From the NCBI RefSeq assembly GCF_032118995.1, contig NC_092662.1, forward strand, positions 124,001 through 188,000: a stretch of 64,000 nucleotides of DNA. The letters are read 5' to 3'. This document shows positions 15,896 through 28,613 of the stretch, one piece after another. The position numbers were made by a program, and so were the translations under genes. Positions within the stretch are counted from its first letter, which is position 1, and every line of letters begins with the position of its first letter. The notes under the pieces are model-generated. The model saw nothing but the letters and a program-made list of their open reading frames with translations, did no database searches and had not been told where the DNA came from. This DNA is from Asterias amurensis (taxonomy: Eukaryota > Echinodermata > Asteroidea > Forcipulatida > Asteriidae).

Positions 15896-16659
15896 TATTC
15901 CATATCAGTTATCTTAAAATACAGATAGCTAATCAACAGTCCTAACTATTCCCTCCAACAATTATAATACATAAGGAAAAGCTGGACATGAGCTTGACTT
16001 TTAAAAGCAGACAGCTCATAGTGACAACAGTATTCAGAGTAAATCATTATAGGTTTTCCTGGCCAGTTTCTGCAAAAAATAAACTCTTCTTTTCAGCTAC
16101 ATTGCATTCATTATCGTTTTTGAGCACACATGATTTCATTCTTCTCAATTAGTTTTGTTTCAGACATTCTATTTCATTAATGGATATTCAAGACAACATT
16201 TCCACCATTCTTCTGTTGAATTTGCACTGCCTATTTACAACACTGATGACATTGAATGTTGACAGACCCTTGCTGTTAGCTTTGGGGAAATTGAGTTATC
16301 TTTGAATTGTGACCTTATAAATTTGAATAATCTTAATTGACATGAATGCCATACTGTTGAAAATGAATTATTCGTTATTGTGACTGTTAATTGTTGAACA
16401 AGCGAGATTTCCAAATTAAAATAAATGAGATGGATACTAAATGGAATGTCTGTTTTGTAGAAACTGGCAGGAAAACATCAAACTTTAATGCATTATTTCC
16501 CTTAAAGGGTAAAAGCTAGCTAGACACTAAACAGAGAATTCTTTTTTTGTGGTCACACCACCTTCAACATTTACAAATCGTTACACTTCATGAAATCTCT
16601 GTTCCCGACATCCCTATGTCCCGACACTCCTAGTGTATTTTCCTTATCTACGCCCAAAC

Positions 16660-16692
16660 CCTAATCCTTACATTAACCCTAACCCTAAAGTG
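16660..16692. repeat. Interstitial telomere-like repeat
   Basis: Short run of CCCTAA units (AACCCTAACCCTAA) within non-coding DNA. The TTAGGG type is the usual animal telomere repeat; this one is internal and degenerate. Confidence 0.6.
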
Positions 16693-17992
16693 TAAATGAT
16701 TAATACTGGGGTTTAACAGTCTGAAACCAGATCTTAGAAGGTACATTGGAATGATAGTATGTCCATCTTATAATAATAATAATAATAACCCCTGGAGTTA
16801 AAGATTCCAATGAGCTTTTGTGAACAGTCTCCTTAGCACTAGAAAAGTAGATCAAAGAGCATCACCTAATAAATTTGAAGAATATTACAGCATTTTTTAT
16901 TTACCAGGTAGATTTTAAAAAGTCTGCATTCAGAAAAAGTTTTCCATCACTGTACGACCATAAAGAAAGGGTCCTTTCTCTATGGTACGACTCATACTAT
17001 ACTTAGCCTTGTTTCAAGGTGTTACTTTCTGTGTTTTTACAGTTTAAGGGATCCAACAGCACATCGGACCCAAAATGGCGTTCAGCAAACATGTGACCAA
17101 AAAAAACCTGGTGAACTGTATGTTGCAAATCTCTCATCTCAGAATTTTTGTGCTTCTGCAAACACATTTACACATGAGACCCAATTTCATAGAGCTGCTT
17201 CAGCACAAAAAGCAGCGTAGCAAACCATAGTTATGCTTACCAGCACAACAAAGTTATCCTTACCAGAATAATGTTACCAGCCAAACTACCATGTCATATG
17301 TACAATTTGTGACTGGTACCCTGCTCATTTCTGCTTAATAGTAGCTTTCATAATTCTGTGTGTCAAGACAACAATCGGCAGTAAAAACCCTTGCAGCTAA
17401 GAGTTTACTGACAGTCAAAGAATACTTATTTTACACTGACAATAATTTTCAGCTTTAGAAAAAGATCCACAATGTCTTAGTTGAATTCAGAAGAAAATAT
17501 GGCTCTGAGCAACTAAATTACCCATACTGACTCAAATCCCAGCAACTACTGGCATAGTCAATCATTATTTGTGTACAAATTTCAGTCATAATTCCATACT
17601 CCACCTTTGTGGCACTTTGAGCACACATCAACAGAAGACAATTTAGATTGCGCCAACATGAATGACTAAACAACACCTCACTTAAATGTCTGGTATCTCT
17701 TTCTCTGAGGCCAATCTCACAAACCCGCTGGAAACACTTCGTCGCACAAGATTTACTAAGCAGGTTGCAGGTTACCAGTGAAAAACACCACTAGATTATT
17801 AAGTATCATGACTGGTTTCCTTGCGAGTTCCTGCTAAGCAAAAACATTTTTGTTAAGCAACCCTTTCTGCTCATCACAGCTTTGCTTTTTACTATGTACT
17901 CAAGCCTACACCAGAGCGAGGTCTGAAATCTCACATTTCATAGCCTCTTTAAAAATAAATTTGTTACTGAATCTAAGTAATTACTTGCCATA

Positions 17993-20900
17993 CTAGTGTT
18001 TGATGGCGCCATTTATAGTCCGAATAGGAAAAGGATGTGCCTCCGTATTGAATAAATATTTATCCAACGGTAATAAGTCCGGCTCATCGCTAAACAACAA
18101 GAAGAAGTACTTCAGTGTCTCTCCAAGGAAAAAGCTCTCCATTTTATCTCTGAAGGAGGGTTTATCAGGATTTTTGACGTTACTGATAGAGGAGTAACCG
18201 CCCTCTGGGATCTTGGTGTAGCGTTCAAAGGCTTGGAATATCTGCCAGCCCCAGTCTCTATATACTTGGTCTTTGGTGATGCGGTAAAGATAGAAGAAGC
18301 TTTCTATAGTCTCTGGTCTAAGGAGATTATGGGCGTCAGCGGGCTGTAATGAAAAGAGAAGAAATTATCAATTAAATTTTCAGTGAAATATTTCCCTCAA
18401 ATGAAATCATAATCCATAAAACTGTATCTGAAAATCTACCCCAAAAACGTACCAGCTGATCCTGGTGTTAACGACCAAATTAACATCAATGAATTTAAAT
18501 ACTGAAAATTTTGCAACTGATTAATAAGCATAAATTTTCACAGATTGTGTATTTCATGAATGTGATCAATGACACAAAACATGAACACTGTCCAAGATTA
18601 TTTTGTCAGCTCCACCAATCGTGTATAAGACCTTTACGTTCTGCAGACTAAATCCAGTGATTGCTTTGTCACATGCTGTGATGCTTTGATCAATCAAATA
18701 AAGTTACTAAGTAAGTAAGGTTTGCGGTGACACCATGTATGAATTCCTTTTACTGCTTCCTTCTGGAGAAAGATGGTATGAGTTTACTGATCAAAACTCT
18801 TCTCAGAGCCACCACAACTCACAAAAGAGATTTCTTACATGGTGTAAATGCAAACCTTACTTACTTAATAGTATTTTCCCCCAAAATCAAGGTAAAACCA
18901 AAGGAACTTGTTTAAAGATTTAAGTCAGTAAGAGTGATGTCATCATGTATACATAAAAATCTCACCTTAACTTGAATATCATCCTTTGTGCCAGGCAGCA
19001 TATTAAAATGTGCAATCTCTGGACTTAAGAATGTTGGCATCTGTGCATACATCTGATAGCAGGTATGGGCAAGACTACGGGCAAGCTCCAGATATGACTC
19101 ATCAAGGCCATTGTGATATCCTAGGGCAAGGGTACCAGGGAGGAAGCACACTAGATGGTCCTAAAGGGTAACCAATGACAAGGAGAAGATTGTAACTAAA
19201 CAATGACACAATCAGTTATTGTTTGTACTTTCAGTAAATAGAACTTTTACAATCGTACTACAGAACTGCCAACGCTTGCAGCTTGCAATCAGGGAAATGT
19301 TGTGCAACAATCAGGGAGATAAATTAAACTATATAGGTTGTACAACAATCAGGGAGATAAATTCAACTTCATAGGTTGTACAACAATCAGGGAGATAAAT
19401 TCAACGTCATAGGGACAAGGTTTCCATAGTCAGGGAGATTTCCAATTTGTCCATCAGAACATGGAACAATTTCGGAGTACTTTCTGCAAAATTGGGAAGG
19501 GGGGAATTATGTTCATATTGCATGAGCCTCATAGGCCAAGTTTGAGATGGTGGCAAGAGTTCTGGGTATCCTAAATAATCAGGCAATAACAGTCGGTGAG
19601 GTCCATTAACAGCGGCCAGCCATCAATGTCTATATAGTATTAACATTACTGTGGCTAACTTACCATCTTGGGTGAGAAGGCTTCATTCACAAGTTCACCC
19701 ACGAAGACTAAATTATTGGGACCTGAGTGTCTTGTTAAGCGATTTTTAACTCCAGTCATAGCTGCTTCGAAATCCTCTTTAAATCTGTCATATTAAAAAA
19801 AATCTGCTGTTTAAGTCAATATAATAATAATACTATCTTTAACTAACAACGCCAAGATACTCTGCCGACATCAACCTCATAGATCTCTCCGCTCTTTTCC
19901 CAAAACTTACTCACGACCACAACACCTCGTAGGGTATCAAGGTGGCAGGGCCTGAACGCTTTCTCACACAGCTCACCAACATTATGGAATGCCCTATACC
20001 ACCTTCACTTAAAACAGCTGCTACCCTAGACATTTTCAAATCCAACCTCAAACCAACCTATTCCATTTTGCCTTCTTTCGTCCCTGGTATTTTTCAGTTT
20101 TTGTGAGGTGCATCAAGATTTCTTCCAGTTACGTTAATGCTTAGAGCTGAACCGAGTGTCTACTTGTTCACTTATAGTCCAAAGCGCCTGATCCTAAAGC
20201 AACATATCCTTTTAACAATAACAACGTCAACAGTATGTTCAAAGAATTCTATTTCACACAATGCTATTTTAATAAAGACTTACATTTGTTCACTCTTGCC
20301 AGTCTGCAGCCATTGTTTTAATAAGTACTCGTAGTAACTATCTGCCCTTGCGCCCAGAGTAAGCGTAGCACGCTGGCGGAACTGCCCTGTGTTAGCATTG
20401 ATAAAAATGGGCACCAATCCGTCCACTTTCTTCAGCCCATGTAGATGACTCATGACTCGGTCTACGGCATCTTTGTAGATATTGTTTTTGGTGATGAAAC
20501 TTAATTCTCTAAATTCAATCTGGATTGTTGAGACCTCCGACACAGAGCTGTCTGGTCCCCAGCGGGGTGCATGGGCCTTGCCTGTCTTAAGGTTCACATC
20601 AGCGTGGGGTACCTTGCTTTTGGTGTTAAATGCTGGAAGTAGACTGTTGCCTAATATTTTCTGGATCACAAAAGGAAAAAGGGATGATTTTTCATTAGAT
20701 TTTTTAGTATGTCGTTGATGAGCGGATAAGAGCACCGGACTCAAGCTCTGGTGTTTCTTATCAGCAGCGAGTTGGTTCGGGTCCCGGTCATGACACTTTT
20801 GTCTTTAAGCAACACAACCACTAGTGCTTTGTCCTTTGGATGGAACGAAATGACTTTGGTCCTTTGTATTGTTTAATGCCATAAAACTCGGATATACTTT

Positions 20901-23900
20901 TTGCTAAGAGAAGGGTGTTTCTGGCAGTGGCTGCTGAATGTGCTGCAGCACCTTGCAACATAAATTGATCTGGTAACAACACACACTAAATTACAGATAC
21001 AATTTTATCTTATAATGTTTCTTTTTGTATAAGTGAGATTTTGTGCTTCGGTAGCTCTATGAACTTGAGCCTTGGTTATCACTTACTGCTTTATCTAAGA
21101 AGACTTCATCGTTTGAAAGGTGATAGGCACTTAGTAGTCCCCCTAGTACACGGATGGTCGTCTCAAATAAGTTGACATCTACATTGGGTTTGATGTTCAT
21201 CTCATTCTCCACCCAATTCCGAGCTTCTTCAAACTCTGAAATCGAGGTCAAAGGTAATATTTTTGAATACTTTGTTTGTGCTATGTGGTACACTTTAAAT
21301 TTTATGTTATTAAAAATAGGGCCATTTCAAGAGCTTTGAAATGATGTAAATGTTATCTCTGTATTACCTTACTTTTGGAGATTCCAATGTCCAAACATAG
21401 CAGGATTCCAATGTCCAAACATAGCAGCTTATGCTTATTAGTAAAAGTTTGTCAACCATATCTCAAAAAATAATTAATCAGAAGAAATAACAATTTTGTT
21501 CTGGGGTATCTCAAAGAGTCCAATCAGCACACCAAATTGAATTCCCCCCCCCGACATCCAGGTCAAGGCCTGATACTTCAGAAATGTGCCAATAAAAACT
21601 TATAACTTCCTCATAGAGGTGCCCAAAACACCCCTCTGGCTAACACTATGCTTACCTTTATCCAGACCCATAATGTACATCGTGTCCAAAGAATCAATTA
21701 TAGTAAGTCCTAGATGGAACCATTCATTGTAGGTTTTAGAGATGGGTTTCAATTCATCATGTCCCCATGCATGGGCTCTATAGGCTTTCCATGCATGCTG
21801 GAAAGCGGCTACAACTGCTTCTTGCTTCTCATTCTTTGGGCCTGGTGGACAAAAAAACAGGACAAAAAACATGGGTGACATGGCTGAGCGGTTAAGAGAG
21901 TCCGGTGGCTTAGTCACTGGAGAGTGGGTTTCTAATCAGGGTCGTGAACCAGGTGTCCTTGAGCAATATGATTTAATTGCTTCTTTCCACCCAGGGCTGT
22001 AAATTGGTGCCTGCGAGGGAAGAGATTGATATTGTGTTTGAAAAAGCCATCTGCTCAAGGTTTACGAAAAATATTTCAAAATGGAAGAACTACCAACTAA
22101 CCATATATGCTGCTCTGACTTTCGGAGTCGTCCTTCCTTTCTTCTGGTTCGTTGTTGGACTCCTCATCCGGGTCACCATCTCTATGAGGGTCAGACTCCT
22201 GCTGACCTTTGACCTCTTCATCTCTATTAGCTGCGCCATCATCTGGCACGTGCAGAACTGGTTCCTCATCCTCCCCCATCCTATTATCCTGTAAAGGGTA
22301 CCAATTTAAATGAAAACAGTTGTTTCAATTAGAGTGCCATGCACATTAACATACTTAGCAGATTTTCTAAAAGAAGATTGTCAATACTTAGCAGCTCTCG
22401 TGTAAATCTACCATGGGTAACAGAAACATAAAATCATAAAACAAAATTTGGTGCAACGAAATTTTTAACAACTATCAATGAACTATTTAAATCAGACCAG
22501 CAAAACAGCACAAGTTTGACATCATGTTATCGAACAAACTAAATACACTGTACATAAAGGCAGGTTTGCAGTTACACAGTGCAATCAATCTGGTTGCCCC
22601 AATATCTATCATGACTTTGGGATAATCATTTACCTTTGGGAGACCCTTATTTTGTCTTAGAATCTGCTGAATTAAACTAACACTGATCTCCATTTTGATA
22701 CTGTCTCTAAACCTGTTTTTAAATCTAACCTTCAACCTGAACCCTAAATGCTGGTTTATTCTTCCATAACGTGTAAATCTCTTTCGTGGGAGTGTTGGCT
22801 GAAAAAGAGCCAGTGTGGCCGGTGTGATAACACACTGGCTCTTTTCAAAGCTAACACTCCCACAAAAGAGATTTACACATAGTTTTACCCGCAAGATGGC
22901 TATTTGTGTATAGTTTTTTCCTTCATTCAGCCCCCTTAATGAAACTTTTTCTTAGTAGGCTGACTTTTCACTTTCAGGTTGATCATTAAATGCCGTGTTG
23001 GCAACCCTCCCCAAACTGCTATTTTATTAATGAAAACCGATACAGATAATTGAATTGAGAGCTTACATTGTTTGTGAGGTCTAAAAGTAGTACCGGTAGT
23101 CGTCAGCTAATAAATGACAATACCAACAACCCCAACCAGATGTTTGAACTATTTATAACACGATGCCAGCTGTTCTGCATACTTTGTCGGAACAGCTAAT
23201 AATAACAGCACAAATTCAACGAAAGACAATTAACTTTGACTGGAGCCAATCCATCTTTTTGCCAGTAAGCTATATTTTATAAATGTTCTGATCAACACCT
23301 TTCATGAAAGTGAGCCCCAGTTTAACTAATACACTACTCTGGTGCAAGGAAAGAACACTCTATTGTGAAACGGTTCACATGTATGTGAAGCAAGCCAGTA
23401 ATTTCACTAAATAACCTGAGCACAACATTTTTGAAAAAGGGTAAGCTTTTACACTACACCAGATGCAGTCATCTGCCCTGTTTCTTGTGTACAACATAGC
23501 AATAAGTCAAATTCTAATGAGACCTGGAGTGCATCAGTCTGATGGGCTTGCCAGTATCCGGGGAAAAAAACAAAACCCAGACCTACAGATCCCTTGCACA
23601 ACGCGCAGCGCACTAACACACGCCTATCTTGTCCGCCATTTTGAGACTTAAAAAAATGTGCACAAAGGAGTTGACTGCAAAAATATTGGTAATAGTAGGA
23701 GCGCATTCTTAGGAGATGCATTCCCCGCCCTCGAAAAAACCCACAATTGCTGTGGTGCCCTGTGCTTTTGCTGTGCCTGGGTAAAGTTCCAATACAAGTG
23801 CCCCTTATCAGAGAGAAATCCCTGTGCCCCTTTATCAATGAAGGCTTGAGTTCTGCATTGTGCAAGGGGGTCTACATGTATATTGTACATAAAGACAGGC

Positions 23901-25716
23901 ATGATATTTGGTCCTGGGGAAAAAAAAAGTATGAATGTTTCATTAAGTACACAGGCTAACCAACATGTACACATAGTGAAGGCTGTTATCATGCTAATAG
24001 ACATATCAGCCTATAAAATCACATTTTCCAGATTTTTCCAAGGGAAAAAGAAAATCAGAAAAGGGAATAAAGTGGGGAGAATATCATGCCTGATAAAGAG
24101 AAGAGAAAGCAGATGAGGCACTGAAGAAATGGATACTCACTACGACAGCACTACACTGCAGCGTCATGCTCCAAATAAGACTCCTTTTCAAAACAAATCT
24201 TACCTCCAGTGCCCCAGCTGCTGCCCCTTCCCGCGATTCAAAGATTCTGAGCGGAACTTTATCTAATACATCACCCACATGCTGTTGTCTGCCAGGGATC
24301 TCTACACCACTTACATGTACAGGTAAGCTTACTGCGACGTCTCCTCGATCTCTGTTCAGCTTTGGTGGTCCTTTCTTGTGGCGCTTAGGTCCTTCCTTTT
24401 GGTTCTTGTAGAGGGAATAAGAAAATGGGAAAATTAAGAGTGACAGAATAGGGAGACCACCCAAAAACGGCTAGAAACATGTAGCTCAGTTGGTAGAGTG
24501 CCACTGACAGTGAAAGCATTAAAGGTTTCACCAACTTTTTTCTTGCGACTCCAATAATTGATTGAGCTTAAACTTTCACACACCTGTTTGTATGTATTTC
24601 ATGTATAGGTCAAATCAAGTCTATAGCAATCATGTCAGGCCTCCAGCTTACTCACGGCACCAACACAGCAATTGCAGTGGTGCCCTGTGCTTTTGCTGTG
24701 GTGCCCTTTGCAGAGTTCCTATACAAGTTTCAATTTTCCTCAAAGAAAGGCTTCTTACAAGAGGAAAAATTGCTGTGCCCCCTCAAGAACAAAAATCAAG
24801 GCCTGCAATGTTACAAACTGAAAAAAGAGGACTTAGATTCTATCGTGAATTCTTAGCTAAAGTTACCATGTCTTCAACTTGTCCATTGATGTCATCAACG
24901 ACGTTCAATGCTTGCATACGATCATCAAGATTCAACGCATCTCCTCCTATCCTATTATTCCGTGATAGATCAATGTCCGACTCCGATGGACCAGGACCAG
25001 GCATCATTAGTAAGTAGACTACACAGACGGCTGTCAGCATCAGCATTATATTGAAGATAGCGCGCTGTAGCCGAGACAGTTGCTTCCAAGCCTGAGATTT
25101 GAGAACACAATATTAAACATTATGTTTAAACAAATTCAAATCTGGCCATCAAGTTTGCGCACTCTGAATTTTGTACGAGGATTGAAGTTTGCACCCAACA
25201 GGGTCAGGGTCACTAGTTAGTAGTGGAATTAGAAATATTCATTTTAAATATCTTTAATTGTTTTTTGTTTTTTTATATTAATATATAGTCTATAGCAGGC
25301 TATTTAATTTATTACTTCCGAATTATAATTATCGTTATTTATACAAATTACAAAGGGCGAATAGAACTAACATTACAAGGTAACATGTGGTGTGCAATTC
25401 GTAGGCCACTGTAAATACAAATTAATGTACGATTGTTGTTTAATTAATATCTTTATATATGATTATTTTATAGAATATAATAATCAAACATTTCACACTG
25501 TTTTTAGATTTTGAATGTGTGTGTAGGGCCTAAGTTCTTACTTATAATCAAACATTTCACACTGTTTTTAGATTTTGAATGTGTGTGTAGGGTAGGGCCT
25601 AAGTTCTTACTTACCCGCCAGCAAGACTGTCTCCTTCGTACTTTTTGGTTGTCGTATTTTTCATCTTCGGCGACCGTAAATGAAATGAAATCCCTCTGAT
25701 TCTGTGATCCATACAT
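17993..25716 (-). CDS. MAN1B1: MAN1B1, ER mannosyl-oligosaccharide 1,2-alpha-mannosidase (GH47)
   Basis: This enzyme trims one mannose from Man9GlcNAc2 and helps target misfolded glycoproteins to ERAD. Minus-strand coding exons are 25615-25716, 24867-25091, 24204-24404, 22102-22288, 21656-21841, 21087-21235, 20284-20660, 19664-19784, 18966-19160 and 17993-18343; all phases fit, giving 697 aa (human 699). The start [19 protein letters not shown] follows an in-frame stop and matches the human MY...HRDFISVTLSF. Exon 2 supplies the type II membrane anchor; exons 3-4 form a low-complexity stem. The GH47 domain keeps [31 protein letters not shown] and TCYQM (the conserved cysteine pair), LRPETIES and the calcium-site FNTEAHP. 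It ends RTINGAIKH, a little different from the human tail. Introns contain SINEs and a LINE fragment. Confidence 0.97.
18708..18867. mobile_element. MITE with TAAGTAAGTAAGGTTTGC ends in last MAN1B1 intron
   Basis: The 18-bp end TAAGTAAGTAAGGTTTGC is mirrored exactly at 18850-18867. Inside, ACACCATG and CATGGTGT extend the inverted repeat. A relative is at 58195-58370 (GGTTTGCGGTAACACCATG). Confidence 0.75.
19270..19440. repeat. Short minisatellite, CAATCAGGGAGATAAATT unit
   Basis: Three to four copies of a unit of about 43-44 bp (CAATCAGGGAGATAAATTCAAC then ATAGGTTGTACAA). The same words occur in reverse complement at about 32505-32600, so the unit belongs to a dispersed repeat. Confidence 0.65.
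19890..20110 (+). mobile_element. LINE 3' end fragment in MAN1B1 intron
   Basis: In one plus-strand frame it reads TLWNAL, and a little further on [14 protein letters not shown], the typical C-terminal end of a LINE ORF2 (LWNxLP...FKxxLK). It lies antisense to MAN1B1. The fragment is short and decayed; the clade cannot be told. Confidence 0.6.
20713..20890 (+). mobile_element. tRNA-derived SINE (Leu/Ser-like head), plus strand
   Basis: A-box-like TGAGCGGATAAGAGCACCGG and B-box-like GGTTCGGGTCC with a long variable-arm-like stretch between them resemble a class II tRNA. The same head appears in reverse at 57920-58003. The body downstream (CTTTGTCCTTTGGATGG) continues the element. Confidence 0.7.
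21866..22020 (+). mobile_element. tRNA-derived SINE fragment, plus strand
   Basis: GGTGACATGGCTGAGCGGTTAAGAG is a class II tRNA-like head. The body (AGGTGTCCTTGAGCAA, TTGCTTCTTTCCACCCAGGG) matches the SINE bodies elsewhere. It sits in the MAN1B1 intron just upstream of exon 5 and partly within the acceptor region. Confidence 0.6.
22769..22882. repeat. Long hairpin in MAN1B1 intron 3
   Basis: GTGTAAATCTCTTTCGTGGG and its mirror CCCACAAAAGAGATTTACAC are the ends of a 114-bp near-palindrome whose arms also carry AAAGAGCCAGTGTG. It is related to the elements at 15705 and 35777, which share the CTCTTTT...GAGTGGT words. Confidence 0.75.
23730..23880. repeat. Dispersed repeat (TGGTGCCCTGTGCTTTTGCTG), copy 1
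   Basis: Shares TGGTGCCCTGTGCTTTTGC and the following AAGTTCC-ATACAAG words with the copy at 24660-24810 in the neighbouring MAN1B1 intron. Confidence 0.55.
24660..24810. repeat. Dispersed repeat (TGGTGCCCTGTGCTTTTGCTG), copy 2
   Basis: Second copy of the repeat at 23730, in direct orientation, ending AAAATCAAGGCCTGCAATG. It lies just 3' (on the gene strand) of MAN1B1 exon 2. Confidence 0.55.
25482..25614. repeat. Tandem duplication covering the MAN1B1 exon 1 donor
   Basis: About 65 bp starting AATCAAACATTTCACACTG occur twice. The copy touching exon 1 provides the donor GTAAGTAAGAAC; the distal copy has the same sequence with GT changed to AT, so it cannot serve as a donor. The near copy also has a small internal repeat (GTAGGGTAGGG). 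Confidence 0.8.
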
Positions 25717-28111
25717 ACTGCCTGTCAACTGCTAAAATATATATCGATCAGAAAGCTAGGAACCTTACAAATTTGTGACATATCTCGTGAACAAAATTTC
25801 ATCCGAAGGATATTTAGACGGAGACATGTTGTGTGGAGGCCGCCATGTTTGTTTCCGGAAGATGACGTGTTGAACCTAGACTTGATTTCAAGTCTGGGAT
25901 TATGGTTATCACTCTGCACCCACGGTGCGCAAAACACCCCACAGTGAACAAAGACTTTATACTAAGCCTAAATGCATTGTGAACTTTGCACCAACCCCCG
26001 GTGCGTGTCGATCGCCCATTCTTTCCAAGAATTATGTTTACATTTTTCCGGTGACTGCATAAAATGCCAGTTTCAGCAAAGAAAAACCACATTCCCCCAT
26101 GGTTAAGGTGAGTTTAATTTGAGGTTAACCGTTAACCTATGGAAATAACACTTGTATTGTATTCGTCTTGATAATTCGGTATTTATTTCAGCTTTAGAAT
26201 TCTTATTAGTTATTTTAGTTCGTGGCTCGTACTATTCCTACCTACCATGCTCTCTCGTACACTCGGTGCTCCCGCCGACGTTCGTAGCGATTGAGAGGTG
26301 GGGTTTAACCAAGAGATGGATAGGGACTGAATGAAGGCGCGTTGAAATGGTGGTCGGTTTGGAGATAACTTCATGGTTGGAGGGCATTGTCACATATTTC
26401 AACGGTTAGGTTGCAAATTTTTGTCAGACGGTGTACATACATGTATCTGTGTTAACCCGCAATTCAATTATTTATTTACCAGACTGGCTTTGTCAAAATG
26501 GTCAAACTACATGAACATTTAAACTAAATTTTTTATTAATGTTTTTTATTAATACATTTATTTGAAATAATAACACAAACAAAACCCACAAAAAAGCAAT
26601 TTTAATTTACTGCAAGAAGATAATTCGTTCAAATTTTAATGTTCACATTAATCTCAGGGACCATAAGTTGGACATTGTTTGAAAATTAATAAAATAATTG
26701 TCTTGAAATATATAAATTATATTAATGAGTTTCGCAATAGCAGAACTAACCATAGTTCTAGGAGTAGATTTGTACCAGCCCCCAATGTCAACATCACCCT
26801 GACAAACATTCAACAATAATGTCTATAGCAAACAATTTACAACGATGAAAGTACAACTTATACAAATACAATTAAAGGCAATAATGATTACTTGTTATAA
26901 TTTGCCATCTCTTTTTTTAGGTAGATGAAAACTATATGTTTTTTTTGTTTTGTTTCTATGTTCGCTTGCTGGTATCAAACTTGAGTGTGATCCTACATGT
27001 GCAAGGATAGGCAGCTAACGGTTGTATGGCCTTTTGACTGGCACCCTGAACAAAGATATTGACAAAATAGACCACCACATACGGCTATTATAATAGAAGC
27101 TCAGTTGATGGAGCCTGGCACATTCAAATGTTTGTTCAAATCCCAATCTGGTCAATTTTTTATTGTTCAAACCAATTGAAAATCATTAACCAAATTTTCG
27201 AGTTTCCATTGTTGTTTATAACTTGATGACGTTTGAAATTAAATAGTTGCATCCCCTTAAGGTGATCCCCTTGCTTCCGCTTCCTAGGTGTATCATAAAC
27301 TTGGGTGCGATCCCTGGTTTCAGGGCAGCTAATGGTTAATAGCTTTGGAGTAGCACTCCGGAACAAAGATATTGACAAGATAGGGAGACTGCCAACATAG
27401 AGTTGGTAATATGTAGCTCAGTTTGTTTCATTGGAATACACTAGTTAAGTGAGTTTAACAATATTATAACTAACTGTCAGTTAGTAACACTTCTCAGCAG
27501 ATTCAAATTTTGGGGGATAAAAATTATATCTATTTCCAGAACCACAGTAATTCAGAATGAAAAGTAAGTTTCACATAGTGCATTATACCATCTACTTCTA
27601 ACCAATTAAGTTTTTTTCTTGTCATAAATTGTAAAGTCATGACCAAACGTGTACAAACCCATTTAAGGTAAAATAACTTTCATTATCTTTCCAAGCAGGC
27701 TTGCTTTCATGCAATGTGCTTGTTTTGACACTGGTCCCTATATCACAAACACCACAGCTGGCTGCAAACAATTCTAACAGCAGGAAAGTACCTGTACACA
27801 TACGTAACAGGTTATTGATTTATGCAAAACTCATTCTCAGTGTCACAGTCCACTTTTTATGACTTGCAAACATTTTCTCTGAACAGACCATGTGAAAGCA
27901 AGGGAGGATGTAGGAACACCTAGTTATGTGCTCTTAGTCTATGGCCAGTTATTGAACATTATTTCCGCATCAGTGATCATCGGATAAAGAAGTAACTTGC
28001 TGCATTTCCTCACACAATACTACATTCATGTGGACATCATTAGCACCAGCCCGCCAAATTTCATAGCATGTAAATTGCATAGAAAACAAAAAGAGTCAAA
28101 AGCCGAAGAAG
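25717..28111. promoter_or_regulatory. Head-to-head interval between MAN1B1 and the sialyltransferase
   Basis: About 2.4 kb without a recognised coding exon. MAN1B1 starts at its left edge on the minus strand and the sialyltransferase candidate start is at its right edge on the plus strand. A CG-richer patch (about 26235-26380) could be promoter or untranslated exon. The right half contains two tRNA-like SINE pieces. No specific factor site is claimed. Confidence 0.35.
27000..27420 (+). mobile_element. Two tandem copies of a tRNA-like SINE
   Basis: The block GGCAGCTAACGGTT...GAACAAAGATATTGACAA (from 27011) recurs from 27322, each time followed by a tRNA-like AGCTCAGTT segment; the first has a B-box-like TGTTCAAATCCC. 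A related head (GTAGCTCAGTTGGTAGAG) is at 24482-24500 in MAN1B1 intron 2. Confidence 0.55.
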
Positions 28112-28132
28112 ATGAGCCAAATGCTGGGACAG
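28112..28132 (+). CDS. Possible first coding micro-exon of the sialyltransferase
   Basis: ATG AGC CAA ATG CTG GGA CAG followed by GTATGA would encode MSQMLGQ and join in phase 0 to the exon at 30839 (KQLFFFCIVF...), giving a short cytoplasmic tail before the membrane anchor. An in-frame stop lies upstream. The evidence is only phase, a GT donor and position; other first exons are possible. Confidence 0.3.
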
Positions 28133-28613
28133 GTATGACCGTTTCTATTCATCATATTTTTACCATTTTTGTTATAAAAGTGAAAGTATACCTTTGGTTT
28201 TTTGAACCATTTGTTTGTTTTAATCCTATGAAATGAGGTTTCCAACTCAAATGCTGTCTGTCCAGTGCATGTAACTGCACCGAATGGTTGAAAAAGGGAG
28301 CCCTCACGCAAAAAGAATCCCCAGAAATGATTCAGATAATTGTGATTAGGTCAGTTTGGCATAGACTAATACCGTTAATTAAAGCCCATCCAACATGATA
28401 AAACCAGTCAATGACTGGTGTTACAACCAGGCTCTGTTAAATATTGTATTTCATCCGCAAGTGAAAACATAATTTTGAAATGGATCTAATTGTTCAAATT
28501 CTGGACGTACGGCTATTTAGGATATATATGCGAACCATTGTCAAAAAAAACAATTGATTGCCCGCACAAAAAGCACTAGAGCACATTTACCTGCACAGTA
28601 TCATGTTTTCAAG

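Larger units (their letters stand above)
14101..17992. other. Intergenic/3' flank between SURF4 promoter and MAN1B1 stop
   Basis: I see no coding exon here. Contents are AT-rich DNA, an inverted-end element at 15705-15895, a telomere-like CCCTAA stretch (about 16665-16690), ATA microsatellite (about 16774-16790) and degenerate pieces of a repeat beginning CCAATTTCATAGAGCTGCTT (about 17190-17360 and 17740-17880). The part nearest MAN1B1 is probably its 3' untranslated region. Confidence 0.4.

Noticed and set aside
14101-17992. Hidden exons between SURF4 and MAN1B1
   Set aside because: Both genes are complete without it, and no frame here shows conserved motifs with splice sites.
20482-20718. 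Plus-strand 78-codon frame
   Set aside because: Antisense shadow of a MAN1B1 exon.
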